Position numbers and translations under genes: made by a program | Assembly: GCA_002478885.1 (NCBI GenBank) | Contig: DLKC01000079.1 | Location: forward strand, 1 to 24,032 | Origin: Chitinophagaceae bacterium UBA7600 | Lineage (GTDB): Bacteria; Bacteroidota; Bacteroidia; Chitinophagales; Chitinophagaceae | DNA length: 24,032 nucleotides | Direction: 5' to 3' | The notes under the pieces: generated by a model | Database searches by the model: none | The model's input: only the letters and a program-made list of their open reading frames with translations | Told to the model about the DNA's origin: nothing | Part shown: in pieces, positions 1 to 8,069 of the stretch | Layout of the letters: each line of letters begins with the position of its first letter | Position numbering within the stretch: the first letter of the stretch is position 1

Positions 1-726
1 AAATACGGTTGTAAAGAATCATTGGTTGATGCGATCCGCCGTGCAACAGATGTAATGCTTGCTGGTAAAGTCGCAATTGTTGGCGGTTATGGCGATGTGG
101 GTAAGGGTTCAGCTGCTTCACTGAAAGGTGCAGGTTGCCGTGTTATCGTTACGGAAATCGATCCTATTTGCGCTTTGCAGGCTGCGATGGATGGCTTTGA
201 AGTAAAGAAAATGATCGATGCGGTAAAAGAAGGCGATATTATTGTTACGGCTTCCGGTTGCCGCGATCTCATTACCGAAAAGCATTTCCGCAACATGAAA
301 GATAAAGCGATCGTTTGCAATATCGGCCACTTCGATATTGAAATCGATATCGCATGGCTCAATACAAACTATGGCCATACAAAAGATACCATCAAGCCAC
401 AGGTTGACCTGTATAATATCGAAGGCAGAGATATCATCGTGCTGGCTGAAGGCCGTTTGGTTAACCTGGGTTGTGCCACAGGCCACCCTTCATTTGTCAT
501 GAGTAATTCTTTCACCAACCAGGTACTGGCGCAAATTGAGTTGTGGAATAATCACAAGAACTACGAAAACAAGGTTTACGTGTTACCAAAGCATCTCGAT
601 GAAAAAGTTGCCCGCCTGCATCTTGCTAAGATTGGTGTGGAGCTCGATGAACTCAGCGATGACCAGGCTTCCTATCTTGGCATTCCTAAAGCAGGTCCGT
701 TCAAGGCCGATCATTACAGGTATTAA
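1..726 (+). CDS. ahcY: S-adenosylhomocysteinase, 3' part (5' end outside window)
   Basis: This enzyme splits S-adenosylhomocysteine reversibly into adenosine and homocysteine, which keeps cytosolic methyltransferases from product inhibition. The frame is open from base 1, so the 241 visible residues are the C-terminal part of a protein that is usually about 430-470 residues long. The Rossmann NAD-binding loop is visible as [12 protein letters not shown] (about visible residues 27-38). The family signature [16 protein letters not shown] follows later, and the protein ends in PFKADHYRY, the conserved C-terminal tail whose Lys and Tyr reach into the partner subunit's NAD site. A TTG at 22 is internal and is not the start. 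A strong terminator follows 25 bp after the stop codon. Identification is very secure; only the N-terminal substrate domain is unseen. Confidence 0.97.
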   Translation, partial: KYGCKESLVDAIRRATDVMLAGKVAIVGGYGDVGKGSAASLKGAGCRVIVTEIDPICALQAAMDGFEVKKMIDAVKEGDIIVTASGCRDLITEKHFRNMKDKAIVCNIGHFDIEIDIAWLNTNYGHTKDTIKPQVDLYNIEGRDIIVLAEGRLVNLGCATGHPSFVMSNSFTNQVLAQIELWNNHKNYENKVYVLPKHLDEKVARLHLAKIGVELDELSDDQASYLGIPKAGPFKADHYRY

Positions 727-750
727 AAATAAAAGCGACATATTCGAACA

Positions 751-778
751 AACCCGTCAATTTTTGGCGGGTTTTTTT
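751..778 (+). terminator. Rho-independent terminator of ahcY
   Basis: A 10-bp stem (AACCCGTCAA pairing with TTGGCGGGTT, one G-U pair) encloses a 3-nt TTT loop and is followed by five more T residues. It lies 25 bp after the ahcY stop codon. A clear copy of the dispersed repeat starts about 36 bp further on. Confidence 0.93.
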
Positions 779-806
779 GTGTGCCCGGCTTGCGAAACTG
801 CTATTA

Positions 807-832
807 AGCTTCGTTGCGTCGCACACGTGTAC
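807..832 (+). repeat. Dispersed intergenic repeat, A copy R1
   Basis: The core at 814-832 reads TTGCGTCGCACACGTGTAC, one mismatch from the consensus TTGCGTCGCACACTTGTAC. The preceding AGCTTCG is shared with the copy at 18669, so the two match over 26 bp with one difference. The copy lies 3' of ahcY in the same orientation, beyond its terminator. A GCCAT/ATGGC hairpin follows immediately. Confidence 0.85.
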
Positions 833-910
833 GCCATAAAACATGGCGGCAGCAAACAGCAACTAAATGTTCGCTATTAAAAATTCCTGCTGATAAGCAC
901 CCAGGACGAT

Positions 911-928
911 GAAGTGAGTGACACAACG
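911..928 (-). repeat. Diverged copy of the dispersed repeat (C variant)
   Basis: Read on the minus strand this is CGTTGTGTCACTCACTTC, which matches the A core with about four changes. It shares the exact 13-mer GTTGTGTCACTCA with a plus-strand copy at 16261. Together with R1 it forms a loose inverted pair in the 727-1019 gap. Membership in the family is inferred. Confidence 0.45.
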
Positions 929-1019
929 CAGTTGCCATGAAAAACTGCTGCCGGCAACCAAAAAATATTAGTGTTGTTTTTACAATTACAATATCTTACA
1001 GGCTGCAATTTCTTCTTAC

Positions 1020-1970
1020 ATGAGACTTACATTTTTTCTTATCCCGATTTGTTTTTGCCAAAACATTTTTGCGCAAAACGGTGATTTTAAAGCATACAAA
1101 CAAGATATCCCAGGCACCGGAAAATCATTTTCTATGGTTGCTGTCCCCGCAGGCAGTTTTATCATGGGCAGCGATGAAAAAGCTATTATAAAAAAAGTCG
1201 ATGAACAGCCTGCTCATAAGGTTACGATCGAAGCTTTCTGGATGGGGGCATACGAAGTAACATACGATGAATATGATGAATTTTCGAAAGATCAAACACT
1301 TTCGCACGACGTAGAGGTAGACGCCGTAGCAAGACCCACGCCCCCATACATAGATCTTACGCTGGGTATGGGTAAAGAAGGCGGGTTTCCTGCCAACAGC
1401 ATGCAGCAGTTTGGTGCGATCATGTACTGCAAGTGGCTGTACAAAAAAACAGGTGTATTTTTCCGCATACCCACCGAAGCGGAATGGGAATATGCGTGCC
1501 GCGCCGGTAGCACAACAGCATATCCGTTCGGCAACGATAGCTCAGCTTTGGGCAAATATGCATGGTATGCAAAAAACAGTGGCGGGCATTATCACAAGGT
1601 AGGAGAACTGCAACCCAATAACTGGGGACTATACGATATGCTTGGCAACGTTGGTGAATGGACACTAGACCAGTACAATGAGAATTTTTATAGCAAGACA
1701 ACAGATGGTGCTAACAGCCCTTTGCTCGTGCCCACCACCAAACACCCGCGGGTAGTACGTGGAGGCACGTATCGGGATGATGCCGATATTACACGCAGCG
1801 CGGCACGCATAAAAAGTGACGCCGTGTGGAACCGCCGGGACCCGCAAGTGCCAAAAAGTAAATGGTGGAATGCTGACGCGCCTTTTATCGGTTTCAGAAT
1901 TATTCGTCCTTTAAAACAGCCAACCGCTGACGAAGCTGCAGCTTTTTATGACCAGTATTTGAAGAAGTAA
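1020..1970 (+). CDS. Exported FGE-sulfatase-domain (SUMF1-like) protein lacking catalytic cysteines
   Basis: A 316-residue protein with an N-terminal signal peptide (about residues 1-19, ending IFAQ) and one formylglycine-generating-enzyme/SUMF1 fold domain. Hallmarks are the opening MVAVPAGSFIMGSDE (39-53), FRIPTEAEWEYACRAG (148-163), NNWGLYDMLGNVGEW (200-214) and the closing RVVRGGTY with GFRIIRP (residues 244-251 and 291-297). True FGEs carry two catalytic cysteines shortly after the RGGS-aromatic motif. Here that segment is RGGTYRDDADITRSAAR and neither cysteine is present, so sulfatase activation is unlikely. No sulfatase gene is nearby. The next gene, on the same strand, encodes a Tat-exported Gfo/Idh/MocA protein, which suggests a shared extracytoplasmic role. 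The ATG at 1020 is chosen because the signal peptide begins there; no Shine-Dalgarno sequence is seen. The molecular role is unknown. Confidence 0.9.
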   Translation: MRLTFFLIPICFCQNIFAQNGDFKAYKQDIPGTGKSFSMVAVPAGSFIMGSDEKAIIKKVDEQPAHKVTIEAFWMGAYEVTYDEYDEFSKDQTLSHDVEVDAVARPTPPYIDLTLGMGKEGGFPANSMQQFGAIMYCKWLYKKTGVFFRIPTEAEWEYACRAGSTTAYPFGNDSSALGKYAWYAKNSGGHYHKVGELQPNNWGLYDMLGNVGEWTLDQYNENFYSKTTDGANSPLLVPTTKHPRVVRGGTYRDDADITRSAARIKSDAVWNRRDPQVPKSKWWNADAPFIGFRIIRPLKQPTADEAAAFYDQYLKK

Positions 1971-1995
1971 GGGTCAAGACTTTATAAATTAAAAA

Positions 1996-2038
1996 GTTCG
2001 CAGTTTAATGGAAGACCGGTCTTATGAGACTTGCGAAC
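1996..2038. promoter_or_regulatory. Nested inverted repeat upstream of the Gfo/Idh gene
   Basis: A perfect 12-bp palindrome, AAGACCGGTCTT (2012-2023), sits inside a second inverted repeat, GTTCGCA (1996-2002) and TGCGAAC (2032-2038). The two share a centre to within half a base. The structure lies between the FGE-like stop (1970) and the Gfo/Idh start (2088). It could be an operator for a dimeric regulator or an RNA hairpin in the leader. There is no T-tract, so it is not a typical terminator. Function is inferred only. Confidence 0.5.
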
Positions 2039-2087
2039 CTGTACACAGGTAAACTATCAAACTTTAATAATAAAACCGAAACTTGCC

Positions 2088-3443
2088 ATGCAAAAAAATC
2101 AGGAGACGCCAAAATCGTCAAGAAGAGATTTCGTAAAACAAACAAGCCTCGCTGCAAGCAGCATACTCGCGGCGCCACTTTTTTCCAGGGCTAATTATTT
2201 TTCCGGTGCCGATGATGTGATTAAAGTTGCCTTGATCGGTTGTGGCGGCCGTGGCACTGGCGCCGCCATGCAGGCATTGCTTACAAAGCAAAATGTAAAG
2301 CTGGTAGCAATGGCTGACGCTTTCCGTGACAGGCTGGATGAATGTTATAAGACACTGAACGCTGATGATCTTTCCGATTGGAGCGGTGCAGGCGGCAATG
2401 TAAAAGCGAGAATCGATGTTCCTGAAGAAAGAAAATTTGTTGGCTTTGATGCCTACCAGAAAGCCATTCCACTGGCTGATGTGGTGATACTTACAACGCC
2501 TCCGGGCTTTCGCCCCATGCACTTTGAAGAAGCGGTAAAACAAAACAAACAGATCTTTATGGAAAAGCCTGTGGCAACTGACCCTGCAGGTATTCAGCGC
2601 GTGCTGGCTGCGGCGCAGGTTGCCAAACAGAAAAAGTTGAATGTGGTAGTTGGACTGCAAAGGCATTACCAGAATTCTTATCGCGAACTGTACAAAAGAA
2701 AAGATCTCATAGGCGATATCACTTCTGCGCAGGCATGGTGGAATAATGATGGAGTTTGGGTGCGTGAGCGCAAACCCGGACAAACAGAAATGGAATACCA
2801 GATGCGTAACTGGTATTATTTTGTGTGGCTTTGCGGTGACCATATTACAGAGCAACATATTCACAATATTGACGTGATCAACTGGTTCAAAGGTGGTCAC
2901 CCTGTAAAGGCACAAGGCATGGGCGGCCGTGAAGTGCGGAAAGGAAAAGACAACGGCGAAATATTCGATCACCATTATGTTGAATTTGAATATGCAGATG
3001 GCAGTATCCTTAACAGCCAGTGCCGCCACATTCCGAAAACAATGAGCCGCGTTGATGAACTGATGGTCGGCACGAAAGGAAAAATTCTTTGCGATGCAGG
3101 AACCATCCTCGATGCTAAAGGAAAAGTTATTTACCAATATCCATTCGATAAGAATGGGGAGAAAAACCCTTACCAGACCGAGCATGATGAGCTGTTCGCC
3201 GCTGTTGCAAAAGGCGAATATAAATTTGACAATGCAGAGTATGGTGCACACAGCACCATGACCTCCATTCTCGGTCGTATGGCAACTTATTCAGGCCAGG
3301 TGATTGAGTGGGATAAAGCAATCAACTCCGGTATCGACCTCCATCCCAAAACATATGCGTGGGATGCGATGCCGCCGGTACTGCCAAATGCAGATGGTTA
3401 TTATCCTGTGGCAATTCCCGGGGTAACCAACTATAATTTATAA
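2088..3443 (+). CDS. Gfo/Idh/MocA family oxidoreductase with Tat signal
   Basis: A 451-residue NAD(P)-dependent sugar or cyclitol oxidoreductase-like protein, probably exported folded through the Tat system. Residues 9-36 form a Tat signal with the twin-arginine motif SSRRDFVKQ followed by a hydrophobic stretch. The Rossmann loop is ALIGCGGRGTG (48-58). The family's catalytic-region motif EKPVATD is at 159-165, and the dimerisation/substrate domain contains HITEQHIHNIDVINWF. I start it at the ATG at 2088 because the twin-arginine motif then lies at the usual distance from the N terminus; a TTG at 2031 would add 19 residues of unlikely sequence. Secreted members in Bacteroidota are often encoded near sugar-catabolic or FGE-like genes. 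The substrate cannot be read from the sequence. A strong terminator follows. Confidence 0.92.
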   Translation: MQKNQETPKSSRRDFVKQTSLAASSILAAPLFSRANYFSGADDVIKVALIGCGGRGTGAAMQALLTKQNVKLVAMADAFRDRLDECYKTLNADDLSDWSGAGGNVKARIDVPEERKFVGFDAYQKAIPLADVVILTTPPGFRPMHFEEAVKQNKQIFMEKPVATDPAGIQRVLAAAQVAKQKKLNVVVGLQRHYQNSYRELYKRKDLIGDITSAQAWWNNDGVWVRERKPGQTEMEYQMRNWYYFVWLCGDHITEQHIHNIDVINWFKGGHPVKAQGMGGREVRKGKDNGEIFDHHYVEFEYADGSILNSQCRHIPKTMSRVDELMVGTKGKILCDAGTILDAKGKVIYQYPFDKNGEKNPYQTEHDELFAAVAKGEYKFDNAEYGAHSTMTSILGRMATYSGQVIEWDKAINSGIDLHPKTYAWDAMPPVLPNADGYYPVAIPGVTNYNL

Positions 3444-3463
3444 AGCGGCTCGTTTAGTTATTT

Positions 3464-3495
3464 ATACCCGTTGAATTTTCAGCGGGTATTTTTTT
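3464..3495 (+). terminator. Rho-independent terminator of the Gfo/Idh gene
   Basis: An 11-bp stem (ATACCCGTTGA with TCAGCGGGTAT, one G-U pair) has a 4-nt ATTT loop and runs into a T-tract of six bases after the stem. It lies 20 bp after the stop codon. A repeat copy starts 33 bp downstream. Confidence 0.93.
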
Positions 3496-3527
3496 GTTAC
3501 CAGCTTTTGAACTTTGCTCAGCCGTTG

Positions 3528-3546
3528 TTGCGTCGCACTCTTTTAC
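3528..3546 (+). repeat. Dispersed intergenic repeat, A copy R2
   Basis: TTGCGTCGCACTCTTTTAC differs from the consensus at two positions. It is 3' of the Gfo/Idh gene in the same orientation and beyond its terminator. It faces R3 in the same gap. Confidence 0.8.
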
Positions 3547-3636
3547 TTAAGCACTGCCACCGGCTTTTTTTGAAGAACGGTGTGTAACGCAATGCCGTAA
3601 ATTTTACAAAATACATTCGTTGCTAAGAGATCAAAA

Positions 3637-3655
3637 GCAGAAGTGTGCGACGCAA
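3637..3655 (-). repeat. Dispersed intergenic repeat, A copy R3
   Basis: On the minus strand this reads TTGCGTCGCACACTTCTGC, two mismatches from the consensus. Its minus-strand flank GCATCGTTTC resembles the flank of the 11668 copy (GTATCGCCTC), and both are preceded by a GCCGGC box about 30 bp upstream. It is 3' of the M1 peptidase gene in that gene's orientation. Confidence 0.8.
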
Positions 3656-3756
3656 GAAACGATGCCATAAGCACAAGTGCCGGCTGCACACAATGTATTT
3701 CATAGAAAAACTGGCTCGGTAAGCTGGCCGGATTTTATAAGATATTATGCGGGTGG

Positions 3757-5634
3757 CTATTTCATCCACACATTATCACGCTCGTTGGCATCAAGGAAAA
3801 TGCCTCCATCTAACGTAACAGATGTGATCGTCTTTTTTGTTTTCAATTCAACAGATGCAACCTTAAGATCGTTTTTCCAGATTGCAGGAGTCTGGTGCAC
3901 TGTTTCGCTGCTGCCATCGCTGTATTTTACTACCATGTCAACCGGCGCCGGGTAGCCGCCGATATTACGAATGACAACATTGTAATTGCCTTTGGATTTT
4001 GACACGTCGCTTACACCGAGATCAATATAATTTGGCTGAAAATACCATGCATTCCAAAACCAGTTGAGATCCTGCCCGGACACATCGTTGAACGTATAAA
4101 AGAAATCCCAGGGCGCGGGATGTTTACCATTCCAGCGATCCATATAGGCATGCAGGCATTTTTTAAATTCGTCGTCACCCAGCATATCTTTCATGGCGAG
4201 GTAACCTAAAGCAGGCTTGCCGTAAGCATTGTTGCCATACCCGGGGCCAGACATTGCATTGCCCGGGGTGATGATGGGCACATCTTCTTCGGCCTGTGCG
4301 TCGTATATCCAGCTGTTCACGCGAAACTGCTTAAAGAAACTCTCAGCTGTTTCTTTACCAAGGTCTTCCCGGCCGATCAGCAATTCCAGCGTGGTAGCCC
4401 AGCCTTCATCCATGAACGGGTAACGGCTTTCATTGATGCCCATATAAAAAGGAAACCATGTATGCGCGATCTCATGTTCGGCCACAAATCTCGAGAAGAC
4501 TGTGTCTTCGTTGGTTCCATCGTTCACCATCATCGGGTATTCCATATCGGCGTAACCCTGAACAATGGTTGTTTTAGAATAAGGATATGGAACGCCCGGC
4601 CAGTTATGAGAAAGCCAGTCGAGCGCATGCTTTCCAAAACCAACCATTGAGTGAAAATCTTTCGCCGTGTCGTTGTAAGCCGCCTGCACACTTGCCCGGC
4701 GTTGTGCAGCATCGTCCACCATCACGCTGCCTGCATCCCATACATAATGGTCGCTGACATTTACCGTAACGTCGGGAATATTGTTTGCTTTCCACTTCCA
4801 GGCGTTCATAGCATTTTGTGCGGTAACTGTTTTATTGGCTATATCCTGCTTTGTTGCCACATGAATAATTTCATCCGAAGTCAGCGAACTGTTCAACTTT
4901 TTTGCGGCATCTGCACTCAGCACTTCGCCCGGGTTTTGCAAATCGCCTGTCGCCCACACGATATAATTTTTTGGAGCATTTACGGTGAGGGTATAATCGT
5001 TGAAGTCGCTATAGAATTCCTGCATGTCGATGAACTCGATTCGGTCCCAACCATAATAATCATCAAATACAGAAACACGCGGATAAAAATAAGCTAGGTA
5101 ATAAGTGGTTGAATCGATCATACCCTCGCGACCACTTTCCAATGATATTTCATAATGCCAGTCAAAGCTTAGCTGAACAGAATCATGCGGTTTCAAGGCT
5201 TTTGGAAGTTTCACGCTTTGCCATGTGTTAAGATAAGGCCTTTCTGTCCATTTTTGCTTGGTACCATTTACAGCAAAAGCGTCTACCTGCATGCCGTGGG
5301 TAAGGTAGTCATCGCTGGCCTTGCGGCCGCGTGCTGCTCCTGGTTTATGAATGTTCAGCGTAAGCCTTATCACCATGTTTTTCAGTGTATCGGTGCTGTT
5401 GTTGAAATAGGTAACCGTCTCCGTTCCTTTTACATTTCTGTCGGGAGGTGCCACGGTCACATTTATATCATATCGTGCGTGGTTTTGCCAATAGTTTTTA
5501 CCTGGTTTTCCATCTGTTGAGCGGGTATTGTTAGCATAGGCTTCTTGCATATTGCGTGGCACGTAAAGGCCACCATACTGCGCATTGCCCACTAAAGCGA
5601 CCGACATTAATCCGGTAATAAGAAATACTTTCAT
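3757..5634 (-). CDS. Secreted M1-family zinc metallopeptidase
   Basis: A 625-residue aminopeptidase N-like protein that would act on peptides outside the cytoplasm. The start at 5634 gives a signal peptide, MKVFLITGLMSVALVGNAQ. An N-terminal beta domain covers roughly residues 50-250. The zinc site is HEIAH (387-391), with the third ligand Glu410 in MDEGWA exactly 18 residues on, as in family M1. The substrate-anchoring GxMEN motif is replaced by YADMEYPMM (361-369). The transition-state tyrosine is probably Tyr471 in NAYGKPALG. The C-terminal part, to about residue 540, is helical, followed by a short beta domain. At 625 residues it is shorter than classical PepN and close to the secreted M1 enzymes common in this phylum. 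It is monocistronic by appearance. Confidence 0.95.
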   Translation of the reverse strand: MKVFLITGLMSVALVGNAQYGGLYVPRNMQEAYANNTRSTDGKPGKNYWQNHARYDINVTVAPPDRNVKGTETVTYFNNSTDTLKNMVIRLTLNIHKPGAARGRKASDDYLTHGMQVDAFAVNGTKQKWTERPYLNTWQSVKLPKALKPHDSVQLSFDWHYEISLESGREGMIDSTTYYLAYFYPRVSVFDDYYGWDRIEFIDMQEFYSDFNDYTLTVNAPKNYIVWATGDLQNPGEVLSADAAKKLNSSLTSDEIIHVATKQDIANKTVTAQNAMNAWKWKANNIPDVTVNVSDHYVWDAGSVMVDDAAQRRASVQAAYNDTAKDFHSMVGFGKHALDWLSHNWPGVPYPYSKTTIVQGYADMEYPMMVNDGTNEDTVFSRFVAEHEIAHTWFPFYMGINESRYPFMDEGWATTLELLIGREDLGKETAESFFKQFRVNSWIYDAQAEEDVPIITPGNAMSGPGYGNNAYGKPALGYLAMKDMLGDDEFKKCLHAYMDRWNGKHPAPWDFFYTFNDVSGQDLNWFWNAWYFQPNYIDLGVSDVSKSKGNYNVVIRNIGGYPAPVDMVVKYSDGSSETVHQTPAIWKNDLKVASVELKTKKTITSVTLDGGIFLDANERDNVWMK

Positions 5635-5787
5635 GAATTGAATTTTATAAAGCGGGTAAGATAGGCAGAATTCAGGCCGGCAAAGGAGGCTTTTTACAAA
5701 AGGTTTTGACGCCGGATGAGCGAAACGATAGCAGGGTTTTGACGGTTCATTCCAGGTAACAGCAGCCGACAGGTTTGTAATTTGTGA

Positions 5788-6921
5788 TCATGTCTTAAGA
5801 CCCTGTGCCACTAGTTGTGCCGCTGCCCTCACTCCAATCGTAAAACCAAAGAATGGACCAAAGTCCTGGCCTGCCATAAAACTGGTAAAGAATAAACCCG
5901 GCACATTGCTTTGGAAGTGCGTATCCAATTGAGGAAAGCCATTGGAGCATTCCAACGAAGCAAGCAGGTCGGCATGAAGAAAAGGTAATTGTTTTGTTTC
6001 CACTTTATAACCGGTTGCAGTGATAATGTGGTCAACTTCGAACGAGGCCCCGTTATTCAAATAAATTTTTATTGCGTTGTCGTTGGTTATTGTTGTTCTT
6101 TCTACCTGGGTATGGGGGTGTAGGGTAATGTTGTCATGCTGCACGCGTTCTTTAAGCCACGGCTCAACTTTCAGGCGGCCTTCTGCCCACAATTTATAAC
6201 GGTATTGTTCTTTGCTTTCCTGGTCTAACTCCCGGAACCATGAAGGATGTAGTGCGATATTGTTTACCACATCCATTACCCAGTTCCAGTCTGACGCTAC
6301 AAAATCCGGCGTATCGTGCCGGTAGCTAACATGCACTTCTGCCGCGTGTTTTTCACGGAGTAAAGCGGTCCACTCAAAGGCACTCTGTCGTCCGCCAATG
6401 ATGAGCACCCGTTTACCGCTGAACTGGCTTAGTTCATTTGTATTGCATGTGTGGGAATAGCGACCTTGCGGTAAAACTGCGGCTAACTCCGGAGGCGTGC
6501 AGGTAAAATATTTAAAACCAGTTGCCACTACCACATGCTTTGCTTCAATGCTGTCGCCATCATCAGAGGTCGCTGTAAAACCATTTTTAGCCTGTTTTAG
6601 CGTGGTTACATAGGCGCGTTTGATATTTAATCGTGTTTGGCCGATAAACCAGTGCGCATACTTCAGGTAAAAGTTTAAAGAAATTGGCTCCACTTCTTTT
6701 ATCGTATGTTGTTGTGTTTTCGCGAAGGCATCTATTGTATTAGTATTATTAACGTCTAGATGCCAGTCGCAGCCAGACCGAAGGTACATGCCTTCCGGCA
6801 TGTGTTTCTCCCAGAATTCCATTGGTTTGCCGATAACAAGATGTTCTATGCCCTGGTTTTTAAGATGAGCGGCAAGTGCCAGGCCAAATGGCCCTGCACC
6901 AATAACAAGCGTGTCAGGCAT
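5788..6921 (-). CDS. FAD/NAD(P)-binding oxidoreductase, flavin monooxygenase-like
   Basis: A 377-residue cytosolic flavoprotein. The FAD-binding GAGPFG loop is at residues 8-13, right after the start, which supports the ATG at 6921. A second dinucleotide motif, VLIIGGRQSAFEW (172-184), fits NAD(P)H binding, although the usual third glycine is replaced. Upstream of it, GRYSHT (153-158) resembles part of the FMO identifying motif FxGxxxHxxx. The two ATG motifs, VVATGFKYF (131-139) and TATGYKVE (301-308), are typical of FMO-like and Baeyer-Villiger-like enzymes. The C terminus FGPFFGFTIGVRAAAQ matches the closing FAD-contact region of such proteins. It probably hydroxylates or oxidises a small metabolite; the substrate is unknown. 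No partner gene is evident. Confidence 0.85.
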   Translation of the reverse strand: MPDTLVIGAGPFGLALAAHLKNQGIEHLVIGKPMEFWEKHMPEGMYLRSGCDWHLDVNNTNTIDAFAKTQQHTIKEVEPISLNFYLKYAHWFIGQTRLNIKRAYVTTLKQAKNGFTATSDDGDSIEAKHVVVATGFKYFTCTPPELAAVLPQGRYSHTCNTNELSQFSGKRVLIIGGRQSAFEWTALLREKHAAEVHVSYRHDTPDFVASDWNWVMDVVNNIALHPSWFRELDQESKEQYRYKLWAEGRLKVEPWLKERVQHDNITLHPHTQVERTTITNDNAIKIYLNNGASFEVDHIITATGYKVETKQLPFLHADLLASLECSNGFPQLDTHFQSNVPGLFFTSFMAGQDFGPFFGFTIGVRAAAQLVAQGLKT

Positions 6922-6967
6922 GTTTGCTGTTTTGAGTTATTAGCGAGTAATAAATTGTGTGACTGCG

Positions 6968-7387
6968 CTAGGCAGAATGCTGTTTTTTTCGGTGGTCAAC
7001 AGCGTTGCTAATGATCTTTGCGAGAACGGCCTTGTCAATATCCTCCAGCTTTTGAATATAAAGGCATCCTTTACCGGTTTTGTATTTACCGAGTTTTGCC
7101 AACAATGCGTCTCGGTCGTTGAATTCTGATCCAAGATAGAGTGTAATTGCATTGGCTCTTGCTGCAACGCCAGCCAGTGGCGCATCTCCTTCCCGCCCGC
7201 TTTCGTATTTGTAATGGTAACTTCCGAAGCCAACAATACTCGTTCCCCACATTTTTGGTTCGTACCCTGTGTACTCACTGAAGAGGTCGATTATTGCGGC
7301 AGTCTCTTTGCGTTTTTGTTCGTTGGCGACCGTTCTTAAAAAGGCGGTGACGCTGTTTTGGTTTTCTGTGGTTTTATTTTTTGCCAT
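6968..7387 (-). CDS. DUF1801 domain protein
   Basis: A 139-residue protein that is essentially one DUF1801 (YdhG-like) domain. Visible family features are the early helix with EYTGYEPKMWGTSIVGFGSYHYKY (38-61, given here by position) and the C-terminal motif KYKTGKGCLYIQKLEDID (101-118). The domain also occurs in small iron-related and stress-related proteins, but no biochemical role is established that I could assign. The gene begins 4 bp after the lipoprotein gene ends, so the two are very likely co-transcribed. The ATG at 7387 is the first in frame. Confidence 0.88.
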   Translation of the reverse strand: MAKNKTTENQNSVTAFLRTVANEQKRKETAAIIDLFSEYTGYEPKMWGTSIVGFGSYHYKYESGREGDAPLAGVAARANAITLYLGSEFNDRDALLAKLGKYKTGKGCLYIQKLEDIDKAVLAKIISNAVDHRKKQHSA

Positions 7388-7391
7388 AAGG

Positions 7392-7829
7392 TTATTTTGC
7401 AGGCGCTTTATTGAATACTGAAAGAAAAAATAAAGGGTGTTCTTTTGTATCGAAGGCCTCCGGGTAGCTGTCGCCCCTAAGGTTGTAACAAATAGTCAAT
7501 ATGCCATTTTCGTGCTTGTAAATAGCTGTGAAATGCCTTCCTGCATTTACACCCTCATTGCTGTAAATATCCATTTTATCGCCCGTAATTTTTACAATGC
7601 CTTTGTCGATACTTTCTGCAATAAATGTATAAATACTGTCATGAATAATCAGTTGTTGTTTTTCAAAAGCTGCTTTAGGTAGTGTTTTTCCACCAATTTC
7701 CTGTGCAGACACTGCCCATGTTCCGTATAACCCGCGGGGTGTTGAGGATGTGCTTTTTGCGTTGCTACATGCCATGCCAGGCAGCATTAATGCCATGACC
7801 AGAAGCGGCTGAATTTGCTTTTTTAGCAT
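7392..7829 (-). CDS. Small lipoprotein with TIGR03067-like domain
   Basis: A 145-residue protein. The N terminus has a basic start, a hydrophobic core and a loose lipobox, LPGMAC, with Cys21 as the likely lipidated residue. After a Ser/Thr-rich linker the domain opens with GLYGTWAVSAQEIGGKTLP (33-51) and closes with GILTICYNLRGDSYPEAF (109-126). This resembles the TIGR03067 family of small beta proteins of unknown function, found mainly in planctomycetes but also elsewhere. I use the ATG at 7829; a GTG at 7841 in frame would add four residues ahead of the signal peptide. It heads a two-gene unit with the DUF1801 gene, and a terminator-like hairpin lies about 78 bp upstream on the same strand. 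Family assignment is moderate; export is well supported. Confidence 0.75.
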   Translation of the reverse strand: MLKKQIQPLLVMALMLPGMACSNAKSTSSTPRGLYGTWAVSAQEIGGKTLPKAAFEKQQLIIHDSIYTFIAESIDKGIVKITGDKMDIYSNEGVNAGRHFTAIYKHENGILTICYNLRGDSYPEAFDTKEHPLFFLSVFNKAPAK

Positions 7830-7906
7830 AACCGGGTTCACCAGATGAATTGTGTAGTTGGCAGGACTGTGTGTCTTCTAAAATTGAGGCAATTCTTTGA
7901 AATTTC

Positions 7907-7931
7907 AAAAAAAACAGCCATGAAAATGGCT
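7907..7931 (-). terminator. Intrinsic terminator-like hairpin upstream of the lipoprotein gene
   Basis: On the minus strand AGCCAT, loop TTTC, ATGGCT form a 6-bp hairpin followed by G and eight T residues. No coding gene ends just upstream on that strand. It could therefore end a small RNA or act as an attenuator in the lipoprotein leader. A second inverted repeat, TTCCGT/ACGGAA (7931-7936 and 7957-7962), abuts it. Confidence 0.6.
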
Positions 7932-8069
7932 TCCGTTGAGATTGACACCATCCCTGACGGAACGTTGCAGAAGACGAATGCCTGCTGCCAGATGCTGCCT
8001 TGCATTTCACAGGAAAATTATGTCAGTAATAAAATCTGTTTGTAATTTACGGCTTCAAAAAAATAAAGT

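Larger units (their letters stand above)
3444..3756. other. Convergent intergenic region with terminator and inverted repeat copies
   Basis: No gene is seen here. The gap separates the 3' ends of the Gfo/Idh gene (+) and the M1 peptidase gene (-). It holds the Gfo/Idh terminator (3464-3495), a plus-strand repeat copy (3528), a minus-strand copy (3637) and a weaker minus-strand match at 3580-3592 (GTGTGTAACGCAA). I see no clear terminator for the M1 gene. Confidence 0.7.

Noticed and set aside
2118..3251. Long minus-strand open frame (377 codons) opposite the Gfo/Idh gene
   Set aside because: It lies wholly antisense to a secure gene, is rich in Cys, His and Ile as frame shadows often are, and has no recognisable domain.
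7845..8045. Short plus-strand open frame before osmC
   Set aside because: Cysteine-rich translation without family features; the region looks like leader or RNA structure on the other strand.
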